A stretch of DNA of 64,000 bases from JAEUJM01 sp041908445 (GCA_041908445.1 JAYRFK010000004.1:1-64000), one strand, 5' to 3'. Numbered from the stretch's first letter, positions 43,721-52,568 are shown. The notes: a model not told the origin generated them from the letters alone. Translations and numbers: made by a program.

Positions 43721-45820
43721 TCAGGCGTCGGCGTGGGCGGCGACGACGGCGAGGAGGGTCTCGCCGTAGCGGCTGGCCTTCACCCGGCCGACCCCGGGCA
43801 GCGCCAGCAGGGCCGGCACGTCCCGCGGGCGAGCCGCAGCGACGGCTTCGAGCGTGGTGTCGGGGAAGACCACGTAGGCCGGCACCCCGGCCACCCGGGC
43901 CTGCTCGAGGCGCCAGGCCTTGAGCGCGTCGAACACCGCCTGGTCGCCGGCGCCGAGCGAGCCGGCGGGCCGGGCCGCCCTCGAGGCCTTGCGGCCGACG
44001 CCGTCGCGCTCGCGCAGCACGGCCCGCTCGCGGCGCACCTCGCCGAGACCGTCGACGGGGGTGCGGGCACCGTCCATGGCCGCGAGGACGGACCGCACCT
44101 CGGCGAGGTAGGGCGACGGCTGGCGTCGGGAGGTGCGCGTCCCGAAGGCCCGCTCGGTCGCCCACGACAGGCGCAGGCGCCGCTCGGCCCGGGTGAGGGC
44201 CACGTAGAAGAGGCGGCGCTCCTCGGCCTCCGACTCCGGGGTCTTGGCGTGGCCGATGGGGACGAGCCCCGACTCGACGCCGGCCACGTGCACGACCGGC
44301 CACTCGAGGCCCTTGGCCGCGTGGAAGGTGGCGACGTCGACCGCGTCGCCGCCGCCGGCCGCGTCCTCCGAGCGGGCGGCGGCGTGCAGCCACTGCACGA
44401 ACCCGCCGGCGCTGGCCGAGGCGTCGAGGCCTTCGTAGTCCCTCGCCAGTTGCACCAGCGCGGCCAGGTTGGCCCGCCGCTCCTCCTCGCCCTCGGTCTC
44501 GGGCGGCGGGCGCAGCCCGACGCCCTCCGGGTCGGTGCCGTCACCGTCGACGGCGCCCTCGGTCTCCTCGCTGAACCGCCCGGAGACGTCGGCCTCCAGG
44601 TCGGCGACCGCCGTGGCGAAGGGCACCCGGGCGTTGCGCAGGCGCCGCAGCGCCTCCTTCACCTCCGGCTGGTTCACCAGGTTGGCGCCGCCACGGACCC
44701 GGTGCGGGATGTGGGCACGACCGAGCGCATCCGCGATGAGCGCGGCCTGGGCGTTGGTGCGGGTGAGCACGGCCTGGTCGGACCAGGGCCGCCCGGGCCC
44801 GTGGGCGTCGCGCACGGCGCGGGCGATGCCGCGCGCCTCCTCCGCGTCGCTCGTGTACTCGAGGAACTCGGGCGGCTCACCCGCCGGCCGGTTGGGCCGC
44901 AGCGGGGCGCCGACCTCGCGGTCGCCGATGACCGCGTTGGCCACCGCGAGGATCTGCGGCGTCGAGCGGTAGTTGTCGCGCAGCTCGTGGACCTCGGCGC
45001 CGGGGAAGTGGCGGGCGAAGGCGTTGAGGTAGCCGGCGTCGGCACCGTTCCAGGCGTAGATGGCCTGGCGGGGGTCGCCCACCACGCACAGGTCGGTGCG
45101 GTCGCCCAGCCAGGCCCGCAGCAGCGCGAACTGGAGCGGGTTGACGTCCTGGAACTCGTCCACGAAGAGGTGGCGGAACCGCCAGCGCTGGGTGGCGGCG
45201 AAGGCGGCGTCGGACGCCAGCGCCCGCTCGCACAGGTGGAGCAGGTCGTCGAAGTCGACGAAGCCCCGGCGGGCCTTGTCCTGCTCGTAGCGCTCGTAGA
45301 CGGCGGCCATCTCGTGGCCGGGTAGCGGCGGCCGGCGGCCGTGCTGCAGGGCCTCGTCGGCGTAGTCCTGCGGGGCGATGCGGCGGGCCTTGGCCCACTC
45401 GATCTCGGCGATGGCGTCGAGGGGGTTCACCTCCCGACGGCCGGACCGCCGGGGGATGTTGCGGGCCACGAGCGAGAACTTGCGGTCGAGCAGCTGGGGC
45501 TCGCGCTCGCCGCGCTCGAGCCAGCGGCTGCGCAGCTGGGCGAGGGCGATGCCGTGGAAGGTGCCGGCGGCGACGTCGTCGCGCAGGCCCAGGCCGGCGA
45601 GGCGTTGCTTCAGCTCGCCGGCGGCCTTGCGGGTGAAGGTGAGGGCCAGCACCCGGTGGGGCTCGGCGTTGCCGGTGGCCACCCGGTGGGCGATGCGGCG
45701 GGTGAGGACGCGGGTCTTGCCCGAGCCGGCGCCGGCGATGATGCAGAGCGGTGCCGCCTCGGTGGTCACGGCCGCGCGCTGCTCCGCGTTGAGGCCGTCG
45801 AGCAGCCGGTCCACGTCCAC
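43721..45820 (-). CDS. uvrD2: UvrD-like superfamily 1 DNA helicase with HRDC domain (UvrD2)
   Basis: 699 residues. Motif I AGAGSGKT is at 29-36, with LALTFTRKAAGELKQRL, FVDEFQDVNPLQ, VVGDPRQAIYAWNGAD, NYRSTPQI, and a motif V/VI region VATFHAAKGLEWPVVHV and FYVALTRAERRLRLS. The last 80 residues form an HRDC domain (VFDALKAWRLEQAR, LLALPGVGRVKASRYGE), as in mycobacterial UvrD2. It unwinds DNA 3'-5'. The GTG start follows TAGGGT by 6 nt. Confidence 0.94.
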   Translation of the reverse strand: MDVDRLLDGLNAEQRAAVTTEAAPLCIIAGAGSGKTRVLTRRIAHRVATGNAEPHRVLALTFTRKAAGELKQRLAGLGLRDDVAAGTFHGIALAQLRSRWLERGEREPQLLDRKFSLVARNIPRRSGRREVNPLDAIAEIEWAKARRIAPQDYADEALQHGRRPPLPGHEMAAVYERYEQDKARRGFVDFDDLLHLCERALASDAAFAATQRWRFRHLFVDEFQDVNPLQFALLRAWLGDRTDLCVVGDPRQAIYAWNGADAGYLNAFARHFPGAEVHELRDNYRSTPQILAVANAVIGDREVGAPLRPNRPAGEPPEFLEYTSDAEEARGIARAVRDAHGPGRPWSDQAVLTRTNAQAALIADALGRAHIPHRVRGGANLVNQPEVKEALRRLRNARVPFATAVADLEADVSGRFSEETEGAVDGDGTDPEGVGLRPPPETEGEEERRANLAALVQLARDYEGLDASASAGGFVQWLHAAARSEDAAGGGDAVDVATFHAAKGLEWPVVHVAGVESGLVPIGHAKTPESEAEERRLFYVALTRAERRLRLSWATERAFGTRTSRRQPSPYLAEVRSVLAAMDGARTPVDGLGEVRRERAVLRERDGVGRKASRAARPAGSLGAGDQAVFDALKAWRLEQARVAGVPAYVVFPDTTLEAVAAARPRDVPALLALPGVGRVKASRYGETLLAVVAAHADA

Positions 45821-45826
45821 GAGCCC

Positions 45827-45832
45827 ACCCTA
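45827..45832 (-). promoter_or_regulatory. Leaderless -10 hexamer TAGGGT for uvrD2
   Basis: 6 nt before GTG 45820, in a 63-bp divergent promoter region. Confidence 0.6.
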
Positions 45833-45870
45833 CCGAGGCGGTCTGACGGCCTCGCCGGGGGAGCGCCGGG

Positions 45871-45876
45871 TACCGT
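45871..45876 (+). promoter_or_regulatory. Leaderless -10 hexamer TACCGT
   Basis: 7 nt before GTG 45884 of the small metallopeptidase gene. Confidence 0.6.
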
Positions 45877-45883
45877 CGGCACC

Positions 45884-46231
45884 GTGGTCGACGTCCCCGC
45901 CGAGCGCTTCGAGGAGCTGGTCGGCGATGCCCTCGACGGCATCCCCGGCGAGCTCGCCGAGCTCATGGACAACGTGGCCGTCTTCGTGGAGGACCGCCAC
46001 CGCCAGCGGGGCCTCCTCGGCCTCTACCAGGGGATTCCGCTGACGCACCGCGACGCCGGGTACGCCGGCATGGTCATGCCGGACCGCATCACGATCTACC
46101 GCCTGCCCATCTGCGCGATGTGCGCCGACGAGGCCGCGGTGGTCGAGCAGGTCCGCATCACCGTCGTCCACGAGGTCGCCCACCACTTCGGCATCGACGA
46201 CCACCGCCTCCACGAGCTCGGGTACGGCTGA
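45884..46231 (+). CDS. Minimal zinc metallopeptidase family protein
   Basis: 115 residues. The zincin motif is VVHEVAHHFGIDDHRLHELG, an HExxH with an extra downstream His/Asp, in a minimal alpha/beta frame (metallopeptidase family related to MMP-like TTHA0227). VPAERFEELVGDALDGIP at the N-terminus is typical. The substrate is unknown. It is divergent from uvrD2, a neighbourhood I recall for this family in actinobacteria. Confidence 0.88.
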   Translation: MVDVPAERFEELVGDALDGIPGELAELMDNVAVFVEDRHRQRGLLGLYQGIPLTHRDAGYAGMVMPDRITIYRLPICAMCADEAAVVEQVRITVVHEVAHHFGIDDHRLHELGYG

Positions 46232-46275
46232 CCGCGCTCCCCGCGCGGAGCCGGTTGCACGCCGGTCGGCGGGTC

Positions 46276-46281
46276 TAGTCT
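46276..46281 (+). promoter_or_regulatory. Leaderless -10 hexamer TAGTCT
   Basis: 6 nt before ATG 46288 of the PH-domain membrane protein gene. Confidence 0.55.
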
Positions 46282-46287
46282 CCCGCC

Positions 46288-46920
46288 ATGGCGTACCCCA
46301 AGAACCTGCTGATCCCGGGTGAGGAAGTGGTCCTCGACCTGCGACCGCACTGGTGGTTCCTGACCCCGCGGGCGCTGGTGTCGGTGGCGGCCATCGTCGT
46401 CGGCATCGTCGTGCTGGCCCAGGGGTGGGAGGGCGGTGCCGCCAGCGCCCTCAACGTCGTGCTCGGCATCGCCATCCTGGTCGCCCTCGTGTGGTTCCTC
46501 CTGCGCCTCGCGAAGTGGGCGACCACCGAATTCGTGCTCACCAACAAGCGGGTCATCTACCGCTACGGCGTGATCGGCAAGAACGGCAAGGAGATCCCGC
46601 TCGACAAGATCAACACGGTCTTCTTCGACCAGACGGTCTTCGAGCGCATGATCGGGTGCGGCACGGTCGCCATGGAGTCGGCCGGCGAGTCCGGCAAGGA
46701 CTCCTTCACCCACATCCGCAAGCCGTCGGTGGTCCAGGGCGAGATCTACCGCCAGATGGAGGCCGACGAGCAGAAGGACCACGAGGCCATCGGCCGGGCC
46801 GCGGCCTCTGGCGGCGGCGGGCTCAGCGTCGCCGAGCAGCTCGAGAAGCTGCACCAGCTCCACCAGGGCGGCGCCCTCAGCGACGCCGAGTACGAGGCCC
46901 AGAAGGCCAAGCTGCTCTAG
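46288..46920 (+). CDS. Bacterial PH-domain membrane protein with C-terminal SHOCT motif
   Basis: 210 residues. Two transmembrane helices near the N-terminus (RALVSVAAIVVGIVVLAQGW and LNVVLGIAILVALVWFLL) are followed by a bPH2 domain (TEFVLTNKRVIYRYGVIGKNG, IPLDKINTVFFDQTVFERM) and a C-terminal SHOCT motif (LSVAEQLEKLHQLHQGG). bPH domains act as membrane-linked scaffolds; the exact role is unknown. A long hairpin follows the stop. Confidence 0.88.
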   Translation: MAYPKNLLIPGEEVVLDLRPHWWFLTPRALVSVAAIVVGIVVLAQGWEGGAASALNVVLGIAILVALVWFLLRLAKWATTEFVLTNKRVIYRYGVIGKNGKEIPLDKINTVFFDQTVFERMIGCGTVAMESAGESGKDSFTHIRKPSVVQGEIYRQMEADEQKDHEAIGRAAASGGGGLSVAEQLEKLHQLHQGGALSDAEYEAQKAKLL

Positions 46921-46943
46921 CGCTCGGGGTCACCCACCCGCTT

Positions 46944-46987
46944 CTGGCTCCTGATTTCGGTGCCAGGGCACCGAAATCGGGAGCCAG
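46944..46987. terminator. 21-bp hairpin between convergent PH-domain and galK genes
   Basis: Arms 46944-46964 and 46967-46987 pair over 21 bp with a single G-T pair and a 2-nt loop. It begins 24 nt after the PH-domain stop; no T-tract. The outer edge CTGG/CCAG matches the other long hairpins in the window. Confidence 0.75.
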
Positions 46988-47015
46988 TTCGCCCGCAGCT
47001 CGAACCCGAACGCCG

Positions 47016-48017
47016 CTACCGCAGGGTGCGGACGCGGGCGCCGCCGGACGGGCGCACCACCGTGCCGTGGCGGACCGCCCCGGGAGCGGCCAGCGCGACG
47101 ATCGAGCCCCCGAAGCCGCCGCCGGTGAGGCGGGCCCCGTAGACGCCCTTCTTGCCCGCCAGGCCGGCGACCATCTCGTCGAGGCCGGGCGTGGACACCT
47201 CGAAGTCGTCCCGGAGGCTGGCGTGGCTGGCGACCATGAGCCGGCCGGCCTCGTCGAGGTCCCCGGCGCCGATGGCGTTCACGAACCCGAGGACCCGGGC
47301 GTTCTCGGTGACGACGTGGCGGGCCCGCCGGCGCAGCACCTCGTCCTCGAGGGACTCGACCTGGTCGAGGGTGGCGGTGGCGAGCGGCCCGATCAGCGCG
47401 GCCGCGGCCTCGCACTGCGCCCGGCGCTCGGCGTAGCCCGACCCGGCCAGGGTGCGGGGCTCGCCGGAGTCCACCACCACGACCTCCACCTGCTCGGGGA
47501 GCTCGATGGGGGTGACGGTGAGGTTGGTGCAGTCGATCAGCACCGCGTGGCCCTCGACGCCGGCGAGCGACGTGAGCTGGTCCATCACGCCGCAGGGGAC
47601 ACCCGAGGCCCGCTGCTCGGCGCGCTGGCAGAGGGTGGCGACCTCGGTGGCCGAGCCCCGCACGCCGACCGCGAGGGCGGTGGCGACCTCGAGCGCGGCG
47701 CTCGACGACAGCCCCATGCCCATGGGCAGGGTGGAGCGCACCGCGCCGATGAAGCCGTGGTCGGGGCGGGACTCGGCGACGACGCCGGCCACGTAGCGGG
47801 CCCAGGCGGGGTCCACCGCCGCCGGGTCCGCTACGTCGAGCTCGACGAGCGCGGGCTCCTCCTCGAGGTCGGACTCGAGCACGACCCGGGTGCCGGCCAC
47901 CTCGCCGGTGATGGTGATGCCCATCTGCACCGCCATGGGCAGCACCAGGCCGCCCGTGTAGTCGGTGTGGTCGCCGATGAGGTTCACCCGTCCCGGGGCG
48001 TAGGCCTCGATGGTCAC
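47016..48017 (-). CDS. galK: Galactokinase
   Basis: 333 residues, GHMP kinase family. Signature blocks are APGRVNLIGDHTDYTGG (galactose site), PMGMGLSSSAALEVA (phosphate loop), CGVMDQLTSLAG with the catalytic Asp, and GARLTGGGFGGS. It phosphorylates galactose to galactose-1-phosphate, the substrate of the upstream galT product. It is shorter than the E. coli enzyme but all motifs are present. galT ends 66 nt upstream on the same strand. Confidence 0.95.
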   Translation of the reverse strand: MTIEAYAPGRVNLIGDHTDYTGGLVLPMAVQMGITITGEVAGTRVVLESDLEEEPALVELDVADPAAVDPAWARYVAGVVAESRPDHGFIGAVRSTLPMGMGLSSSAALEVATALAVGVRGSATEVATLCQRAEQRASGVPCGVMDQLTSLAGVEGHAVLIDCTNLTVTPIELPEQVEVVVVDSGEPRTLAGSGYAERRAQCEAAAALIGPLATATLDQVESLEDEVLRRRARHVVTENARVLGFVNAIGAGDLDEAGRLMVASHASLRDDFEVSTPGLDEMVAGLAGKKGVYGARLTGGGFGGSIVALAAPGAVRHGTVVRPSGGARVRTLR

Positions 48018-48083
48018 CGTGGTCGCTCCCCGCTCCGGCGTCGGCCCGCCACCCGGGCCCGGCAGTCCCTCACGGGCCCGACG

Positions 48084-48989
48084 CTACTGCGGGTCGTGCC
48101 CGGCGGCCCGCAGCGCCGCCGCGGCGTCGGCGGGGTCGACCGGGTTGAAGAACATGCCGCTGCCGAGCTCGCCGGCGGCGACGAAGCGCTGGGTGCCGGG
48201 CGAGCGGTAGAGCGGCGCGACGTGCACGTGGACGTGGGCGGCGGGCCAGTCGTGGCCGTCGGTCGGCCGCTGGTGGAACCACAGCATGTAGGGCATCGGC
48301 GCGTCGAAGAGCCGGTCCAGCCGCCCGAGCGCGTCGACGAGCACGGCGGCGAGGCCCTCGCGGGCGGCGTCGCCCAGCGCGGGCAGATCGGGCTCGTGGG
48401 CCTCGGGGGCGACCAGCAGCGCGTAGGGCCATGTCGCCGCGTCGGGGACCCACGCCCGCCAGCCGCCCACCGCCGTCACCAGGCGGTCGCCGGGCTCGGC
48501 GCCGCACAACGCGCAGGCGCCGGTGGCGAGCTCCCGGTCGGGTGCCGGCGGCACCTCGGGGAAGGCGTAGATCTGGCCGTGGGGGTGGGGGATGGTGGCG
48601 CCCACCTCGGGCCCCCGGTTCTCGAAGACGAGGACGTAGGCGACGTCGTCGCGGGCGCCGAGGGCGGCCGTGCGGTCGGCCCACAGGTCGACCACCTTGC
48701 GGGCCCCGGCCTCGCCGAGCGAGGCGAAGGAGGCGTCGTGGTCCGAGGTGTAGAGGACGATCTCGCAGCGCCCCTCGGGGATCGACGGCCAGCGGTTGGT
48801 GAAGGCCTTGACGTCGTAGTCGTCGGGCGCCTCGAGCCCGCCCGGGCAGAAGGGGCAGGCGACCGCCGGCGTGCGCGCACCCTCGCCGAGGTTCGGGCGG
48901 GCCTGGCGCTTGGCCACGATGACCGAGGCCTCGCCGGTGAGGGGGTCGACCCGGCGGTCGTAGCCGAGGCCGTCGGCCTGCCCGTCCAC
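48084..48989 (-). CDS. galT: Galactose-1-phosphate uridylyltransferase
   Basis: 301 residues, HIT superfamily. The nucleotidyl-histidine motif is TIPHPHGQIYAFPEVP. Two Cys pairs (CPFC near the N-terminus, CALC after the HPHGQ block) suggest zinc or iron sites, and HVHVHVAPLYRSP is the second metal block. It exchanges UMP between UDP-glucose and galactose-1-phosphate. GTG 48989 is 5 nt after the LLM gene stop, so the two genes are coupled; galE is not in the window. Confidence 0.93.
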   Translation of the reverse strand: MDGQADGLGYDRRVDPLTGEASVIVAKRQARPNLGEGARTPAVACPFCPGGLEAPDDYDVKAFTNRWPSIPEGRCEIVLYTSDHDASFASLGEAGARKVVDLWADRTAALGARDDVAYVLVFENRGPEVGATIPHPHGQIYAFPEVPPAPDRELATGACALCGAEPGDRLVTAVGGWRAWVPDAATWPYALLVAPEAHEPDLPALGDAAREGLAAVLVDALGRLDRLFDAPMPYMLWFHQRPTDGHDWPAAHVHVHVAPLYRSPGTQRFVAAGELGSGMFFNPVDPADAAAALRAAGHDPQ

Positions 48990-48994
48990 GGTGG

Positions 48995-49897
48995 TCAGCG
49001 GCCGAGCTCGTCGATGGCGCCGGCGAGGTGGTCGAGGCTGGCGACGTCCCACGGGGCCCGCATCGCGATGTTCACCTGGTCGGCCCCGGCCTCGACGTAC
49101 TGGCCGATGCGGTCGACCATCTCGGCCTGGCTGCCCATCACGACGCCGGGGCGCACGTAGTCGGCCATCGCCCCGAACTGGAGGCGCAACGCCTCCTCGT
49201 CCTTGGCCACGCCCACGTTCACGGCGCACCGGATCTCGTCGACGTACCGGCCGGCAGCGGTGCAGTGCTCGGCCAGCACCCGGCGCTTGTGGGCGAAGGT
49301 CTCGGGCTCGATGAACGGCACGTTCCAGCCGTCGGCCCAGCGGGCCACGATGGCCAGCGTCCGCTGCTCGCCGCCGCCTCCGACCCAGATGGGCAGCTCG
49401 GCCTGGAGCGGCTTGGGCTCGCACCGGGCCTCGGTGAGGGTGAAGTGCTCGCCCTGGAAGTCGGTGACGTCCTCGCGCAGCAGGCTGCGCACGCACTGGA
49501 CCGCCTCCTCGAGCAGGTCGAGGCGCCGGCCGGCGGACGGGAACGGGAAGCCGTAGGCCTCGTACTCGGGCTTGGCCCACCCCGCGCCGATGCCGAACTC
49601 CACCCGGCCGTCGCTGAGGTGGTCGATGGTGGCCATCGCGTTGGCCAGCACCGCGGGGTGCCGGTAGCCGGCGCAGTAGACGAGCGAACCGCACCGCACG
49701 CGGGTGGTCGACAGCGCCAGCGCGGTGTGGGCGGCGACGGCCTCGAGGCAGTGCGGCCCGGTCAGGTCGGCCGAGTAGAAGTGGTCCCAGATCGAGATCC
49801 AGTCGAAGCCGAGCTCCTCGATGTGGTTCCAGAGCGAGGTGAGCTCGCCCACGGTGGTGTTCTGCAGGCCGGTGTGCACGCCCCAGGTCGGAGACAT
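48995..49897 (-). CDS. LLM-class F420-dependent oxidoreductase (first gene of the gal operon)
   Basis: 300 residues of the luciferase-like superfamily, with GVHTGLQNTTVGELTSLW, WISIWDHFYSAD, CGSLVYCAGYRHPAVLANAM and the FGIGAGWAKPEYEAYGFPF block typical of F420-dependent members. It heads a probable LLM-galT-galK operon (5-nt gap to galT). A link to galactose metabolism is not established; it may be an unrelated passenger or act on a sugar derivative. ATG 49897 follows TAAGGT by 6 nt. Confidence 0.9.
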   Translation of the reverse strand: MSPTWGVHTGLQNTTVGELTSLWNHIEELGFDWISIWDHFYSADLTGPHCLEAVAAHTALALSTTRVRCGSLVYCAGYRHPAVLANAMATIDHLSDGRVEFGIGAGWAKPEYEAYGFPFPSAGRRLDLLEEAVQCVRSLLREDVTDFQGEHFTLTEARCEPKPLQAELPIWVGGGGEQRTLAIVARWADGWNVPFIEPETFAHKRRVLAEHCTAAGRYVDEIRCAVNVGVAKDEEALRLQFGAMADYVRPGVVMGSQAEMVDRIGQYVEAGADQVNIAMRAPWDVASLDHLAGAIDELGR

Positions 49898-49903
49898 GGG
49901 CCG

Positions 49904-49909
49904 ACCTTA
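49904..49909 (-). promoter_or_regulatory. Leaderless -10 hexamer TAAGGT for the LLM-galT-galK operon
   Basis: 6 nt before ATG 49897, inside the last codon region of the upstream GNAT gene. Confidence 0.55.
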
Positions 49910-50383
49910 GGTCCCGGCCGTACCCCCCGGTGCCGGGCGCCGCATGGGGACGTGGGGGATGCCGTCCTCGACGAACTCGGGGCCCGAGCGCTCGAAGCCG
50001 AAGCGGCCGTACCAGTCGACCATCTGGGACTGGGCGTCGAGCACCGCCGGCCCGGTCACCCCCACGAGCGCGGCGGTGATCAGCGCGGCGGCGTGGCCCT
50101 CGCCCCGGCGATCGGCGCGCGTGGCGATGCGGCCGAGGCGCACGACGCCGCCGGGGTCGGTGAGGCGGCGCAGGCAGGCGACCAGCACGTCGTCGTCGGC
50201 GACCCAGAAGTGCACCGTCGTGGGCTCGGCGTCCCGACCGTCGATGTCGGGGTACGGGCAGTCCTGCTCGACGACGAAGACGTCGCACCGCAACCGCAGC
50301 ACGTCGTGCAGCACCTGCGGGTCGAGGTCCGCGAAGGCGCACGACTGCACGGCGAGGTCGATCGGTGCACCCACGCGGGCCAT
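49907..50383 (-). CDS. GNAT-family N-acetyltransferase (ElaA-like)
   Basis: 158 residues. The ElaA-type opening LHDVLRLRCDVFVVEQDCPYPDIDG is followed by strand VVRLGRIATRADRRGEG, with an imperfect acetyl-CoA loop (RRGEGHAAALI), and VDWYGRFGFERSGPEFVEDG near the end. The acetyl acceptor is unknown. ATG 50383 is the first Met; GTG 50374 is an alternative. It is divergent from the hydrolase operon. Confidence 0.85.
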   Translation of the reverse strand: MARVGAPIDLAVQSCAFADLDPQVLHDVLRLRCDVFVVEQDCPYPDIDGRDAEPTTVHFWVADDDVLVACLRRLTDPGGVVRLGRIATRADRRGEGHAAALITAALVGVTGPAVLDAQSQMVDWYGRFGFERSGPEFVEDGIPHVPMRRPAPGGTAGT

Positions 50384-50428
50384 GCTCGCACGCGCCGCCG
50401 GACGGGTCGGAACCGGCCCGGGACCCTT

Positions 50429-50446
50429 CTTGACCGGTCGGTCAAG
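50429..50446. promoter_or_regulatory. 18-bp TetR-type palindrome CTTGACCGGTCGGTCAAG
   Basis: Perfect dyad of two CTTGACCG half-sites separated by GT, 18 bp before ATG 50465. TTGACCG-N2-CGGTCAA matches the style of TetR-family operators in actinobacteria; it also contains a TTGACC -35-like element. No tetR gene is adjacent. Confidence 0.7.
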
Positions 50447-50464
50447 CACGGCGAGGATGGCCCG

Positions 50465-51358
50465 ATGCCCTTCACCGACCGCAGCGGCGTGACGATCTGC
50501 TACGAGACCTACGGCGACCCCGACGACGTCCCCCTCATGCTCGTGTCGGGCCTCGGCATGCAGCTCGTGCGCTGGGACGACGAGCTGCTCGCCGCCCTCA
50601 CCGCCCGGGGCTTCTTCGTCATCGCCCACGACAACCGGGACATCGGGCTGTCCGAGAGCTTCGCCCACGTCGAGGTCGACGTGATCGCCGCGGTGATGGC
50701 CGCCATGGAGGGCACCGCGGTCGAGGCGCCGTACCTGCTGAGCGACATGGCCGCCGACGCGGTCGCGGTGCTCGACGACCTGGGGATCGAGAAGGTGCAC
50801 GTGGTGGGCACGTCGATGGGCGGGATGATCGCCCAGACCATGGCGATCGAGCACCCCGACCGGGTGGCGAGCCTGACCTCGGTCATGTCGACCACCGGGG
50901 ATCCCGAGGTCGGCCAGCCCAAGCCGGAGATCCTCGCGACCCTCCTGCCCAACGGGGCCGAGACCCGCGAGGCGATCATCGAGGCCACGGTCGAGACCTT
51001 CCGGGCGATCGGGAGCCCCGACCACTTCGACGAGGAGCTCACCCGGGCCGCGGCGGCTCGCGCCTACGACCGGGCCCACGACCCCACCGCGCAGAGCCGC
51101 CAGCTCGTGGCCACCATCGCCAGCGGCAGCCGCTCGGAGGCGCTGCGCTCGATCTCGGTCCCGACCCTCGTGGTCCACGGCGACGCCGACCCGCTGATCG
51201 ACGTGAGCGGCGGGATCCGCACCGCGGAGGTCATCCCCGGGGCGGAGCTGCTGGTGATCGAGGGCATGGGCCACGACATCCCCCGGGTGTTCCAGCCCCG
51301 GGTGATCGAGGCCGTGCTGGCCCTCGTCAGCCGCGCCGAGTCGGCCGTGGCATCGTGA
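50465..51358 (+). CDS. Alpha/beta-fold hydrolase
   Basis: 297 residues. The nucleophile elbow is VVGTSMGGMIAQ, the acid is in VVHGDADPLIDV and the catalytic His in IEGMGHDIPR; DNRDIGLSE gives the oxyanion neighbourhood. The substrate is unknown; many relatives are annotated as esterases. It is the first gene behind the TetR-type palindrome and its TGA overlaps the GTG of the racemase gene. Confidence 0.9.
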   Translation: MPFTDRSGVTICYETYGDPDDVPLMLVSGLGMQLVRWDDELLAALTARGFFVIAHDNRDIGLSESFAHVEVDVIAAVMAAMEGTAVEAPYLLSDMAADAVAVLDDLGIEKVHVVGTSMGGMIAQTMAIEHPDRVASLTSVMSTTGDPEVGQPKPEILATLLPNGAETREAIIEATVETFRAIGSPDHFDEELTRAAAARAYDRAHDPTAQSRQLVATIASGSRSEALRSISVPTLVVHGDADPLIDVSGGIRTAEVIPGAELLVIEGMGHDIPRVFQPRVIEAVLALVSRAESAVAS

Positions 51359-52518
51359 GCGCCATGACCGAACGCAAGGGCCCGCTCTCGGGCGTGAAGA
51401 TCGTCGAGCTGGCGGGGATCGGGCCCGGCCCGTTCTGCGCCATGTTGCTGGCCGACATGGGTGCGGAGATCATCCGCATCGACCGCGCCGGCGCCGTGAA
51501 GGGCTTCGACCCGGCCACGCCGTCGGCCGACCTGCTCAACCGGGGCCGCCGTTCCGTCGGCGTCGACCTGAAGCACCCCGACGGCGTCGAGACCGTGCTC
51601 GCGCTGGTCGAGCAGGCCGACGCGCTGATCGAGGGCTTCCGGCCCGGTGTCACCGAGCGCCTCGGGCTCGGCCCCGACGCGTGCCTCGCCCGGAACCCGC
51701 GGCTCGTCTACGGCCGCATGACCGGCTGGGGTCAGGAGGGGCCATGGGCCCTCGAGGCCGGCCACGACATCAACTACATCGCCCTCGCCGGCGCCCTCGA
51801 CCCCTGCGGCCGGGCGGGCGAGGCCCCGGTGCCGCCCATGAACCTCGTGGGCGACTTCGGCGGTGGCGCCATGTTCCTGGCCTTCGGTGTCGTCTGCGGC
51901 ATCCTCGAGGCCAGGACCTCGGGCGAGGGCCAGGTGGTCGACGCCGCCATGGTCGACGGCGCCGCCCTGCTCACCACGATGATGCACGGGATGATGGCCA
52001 TGGGCATCTGGAACGTCGAGCGGGGGACGAACATGCTCGACACCGGCGCCTTCTTCTACGAGGTGTACCGCACCAAGGACGACAAGTTCGTCTCGGTGGG
52101 CTCGATCGAGCCGCAGTTCTACGCCGCCCTGGTCGAGCACACCGGCCTCGGCGACGGCACGCCGCCGCCGCAGTTCGACCGGGCCAACTGGCCGGCGTTC
52201 AAGGAGCAGCTCGCCGAGATCTTCCTCACCAAGACGCGCGACGAGTGGTGCGAGCTGCTCGAGGGTCACGACGTCTGCTTCGCGCCGGTGCTGACCATGG
52301 CCGAGGCGCCGGACCACCCCCACATGGCCGCCCGCGGCACGTTCGTGGACGTGGCCGGGATCCGCCAGCCGGGCCCCGCCCCCCGGTTCAGCCGCACCCC
52401 CGGTGCCATCGCGTCGCCGCCGCCCCACGCCGGCCAGCACACCGACGAGGCCCTCGCGGCGTGGGGGCTCCCCGCCGATCGCATCGCGGCGCTGCGCGAG
52501 TCGGGCGCCATCGCCTGA
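51355..52518 (+). CDS. mcr: Alpha-methylacyl-CoA racemase (CoA-transferase family III)
   Basis: 387 residues. It has the AMACR/MCR signature start VKIVELAGIGPGPFCAMLLADMG and the two catalytic blocks GHDINYIALAG (His) and NLVGDFGGGAM (Asp). It interconverts (2R)- and (2S)-methylacyl-CoA so that branched chains can enter beta-oxidation. GTG 51355 overlaps the hydrolase stop (GTGA); ATG 51364 is an equally good start for the domain. Confidence 0.93.
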   Translation: MSAMTERKGPLSGVKIVELAGIGPGPFCAMLLADMGAEIIRIDRAGAVKGFDPATPSADLLNRGRRSVGVDLKHPDGVETVLALVEQADALIEGFRPGVTERLGLGPDACLARNPRLVYGRMTGWGQEGPWALEAGHDINYIALAGALDPCGRAGEAPVPPMNLVGDFGGGAMFLAFGVVCGILEARTSGEGQVVDAAMVDGAALLTTMMHGMMAMGIWNVERGTNMLDTGAFFYEVYRTKDDKFVSVGSIEPQFYAALVEHTGLGDGTPPPQFDRANWPAFKEQLAEIFLTKTRDEWCELLEGHDVCFAPVLTMAEAPDHPHMAARGTFVDVAGIRQPGPAPRFSRTPGAIASPPPHAGQHTDEALAAWGLPADRIAALRESGAIA

Positions 52519-52568
52519 CCTCGCCCGACGCGGCCGGACGGTCGCGACCGGCCCGTCGACGTCACCCG

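Noticed and set aside
48990..50342. Fusion of galT with upstream frames into a 752-codon protein
   Set aside because: The upstream part is an antisense or out-of-frame shadow of the LLM gene; galT has its own GTG and normal length from 48989.
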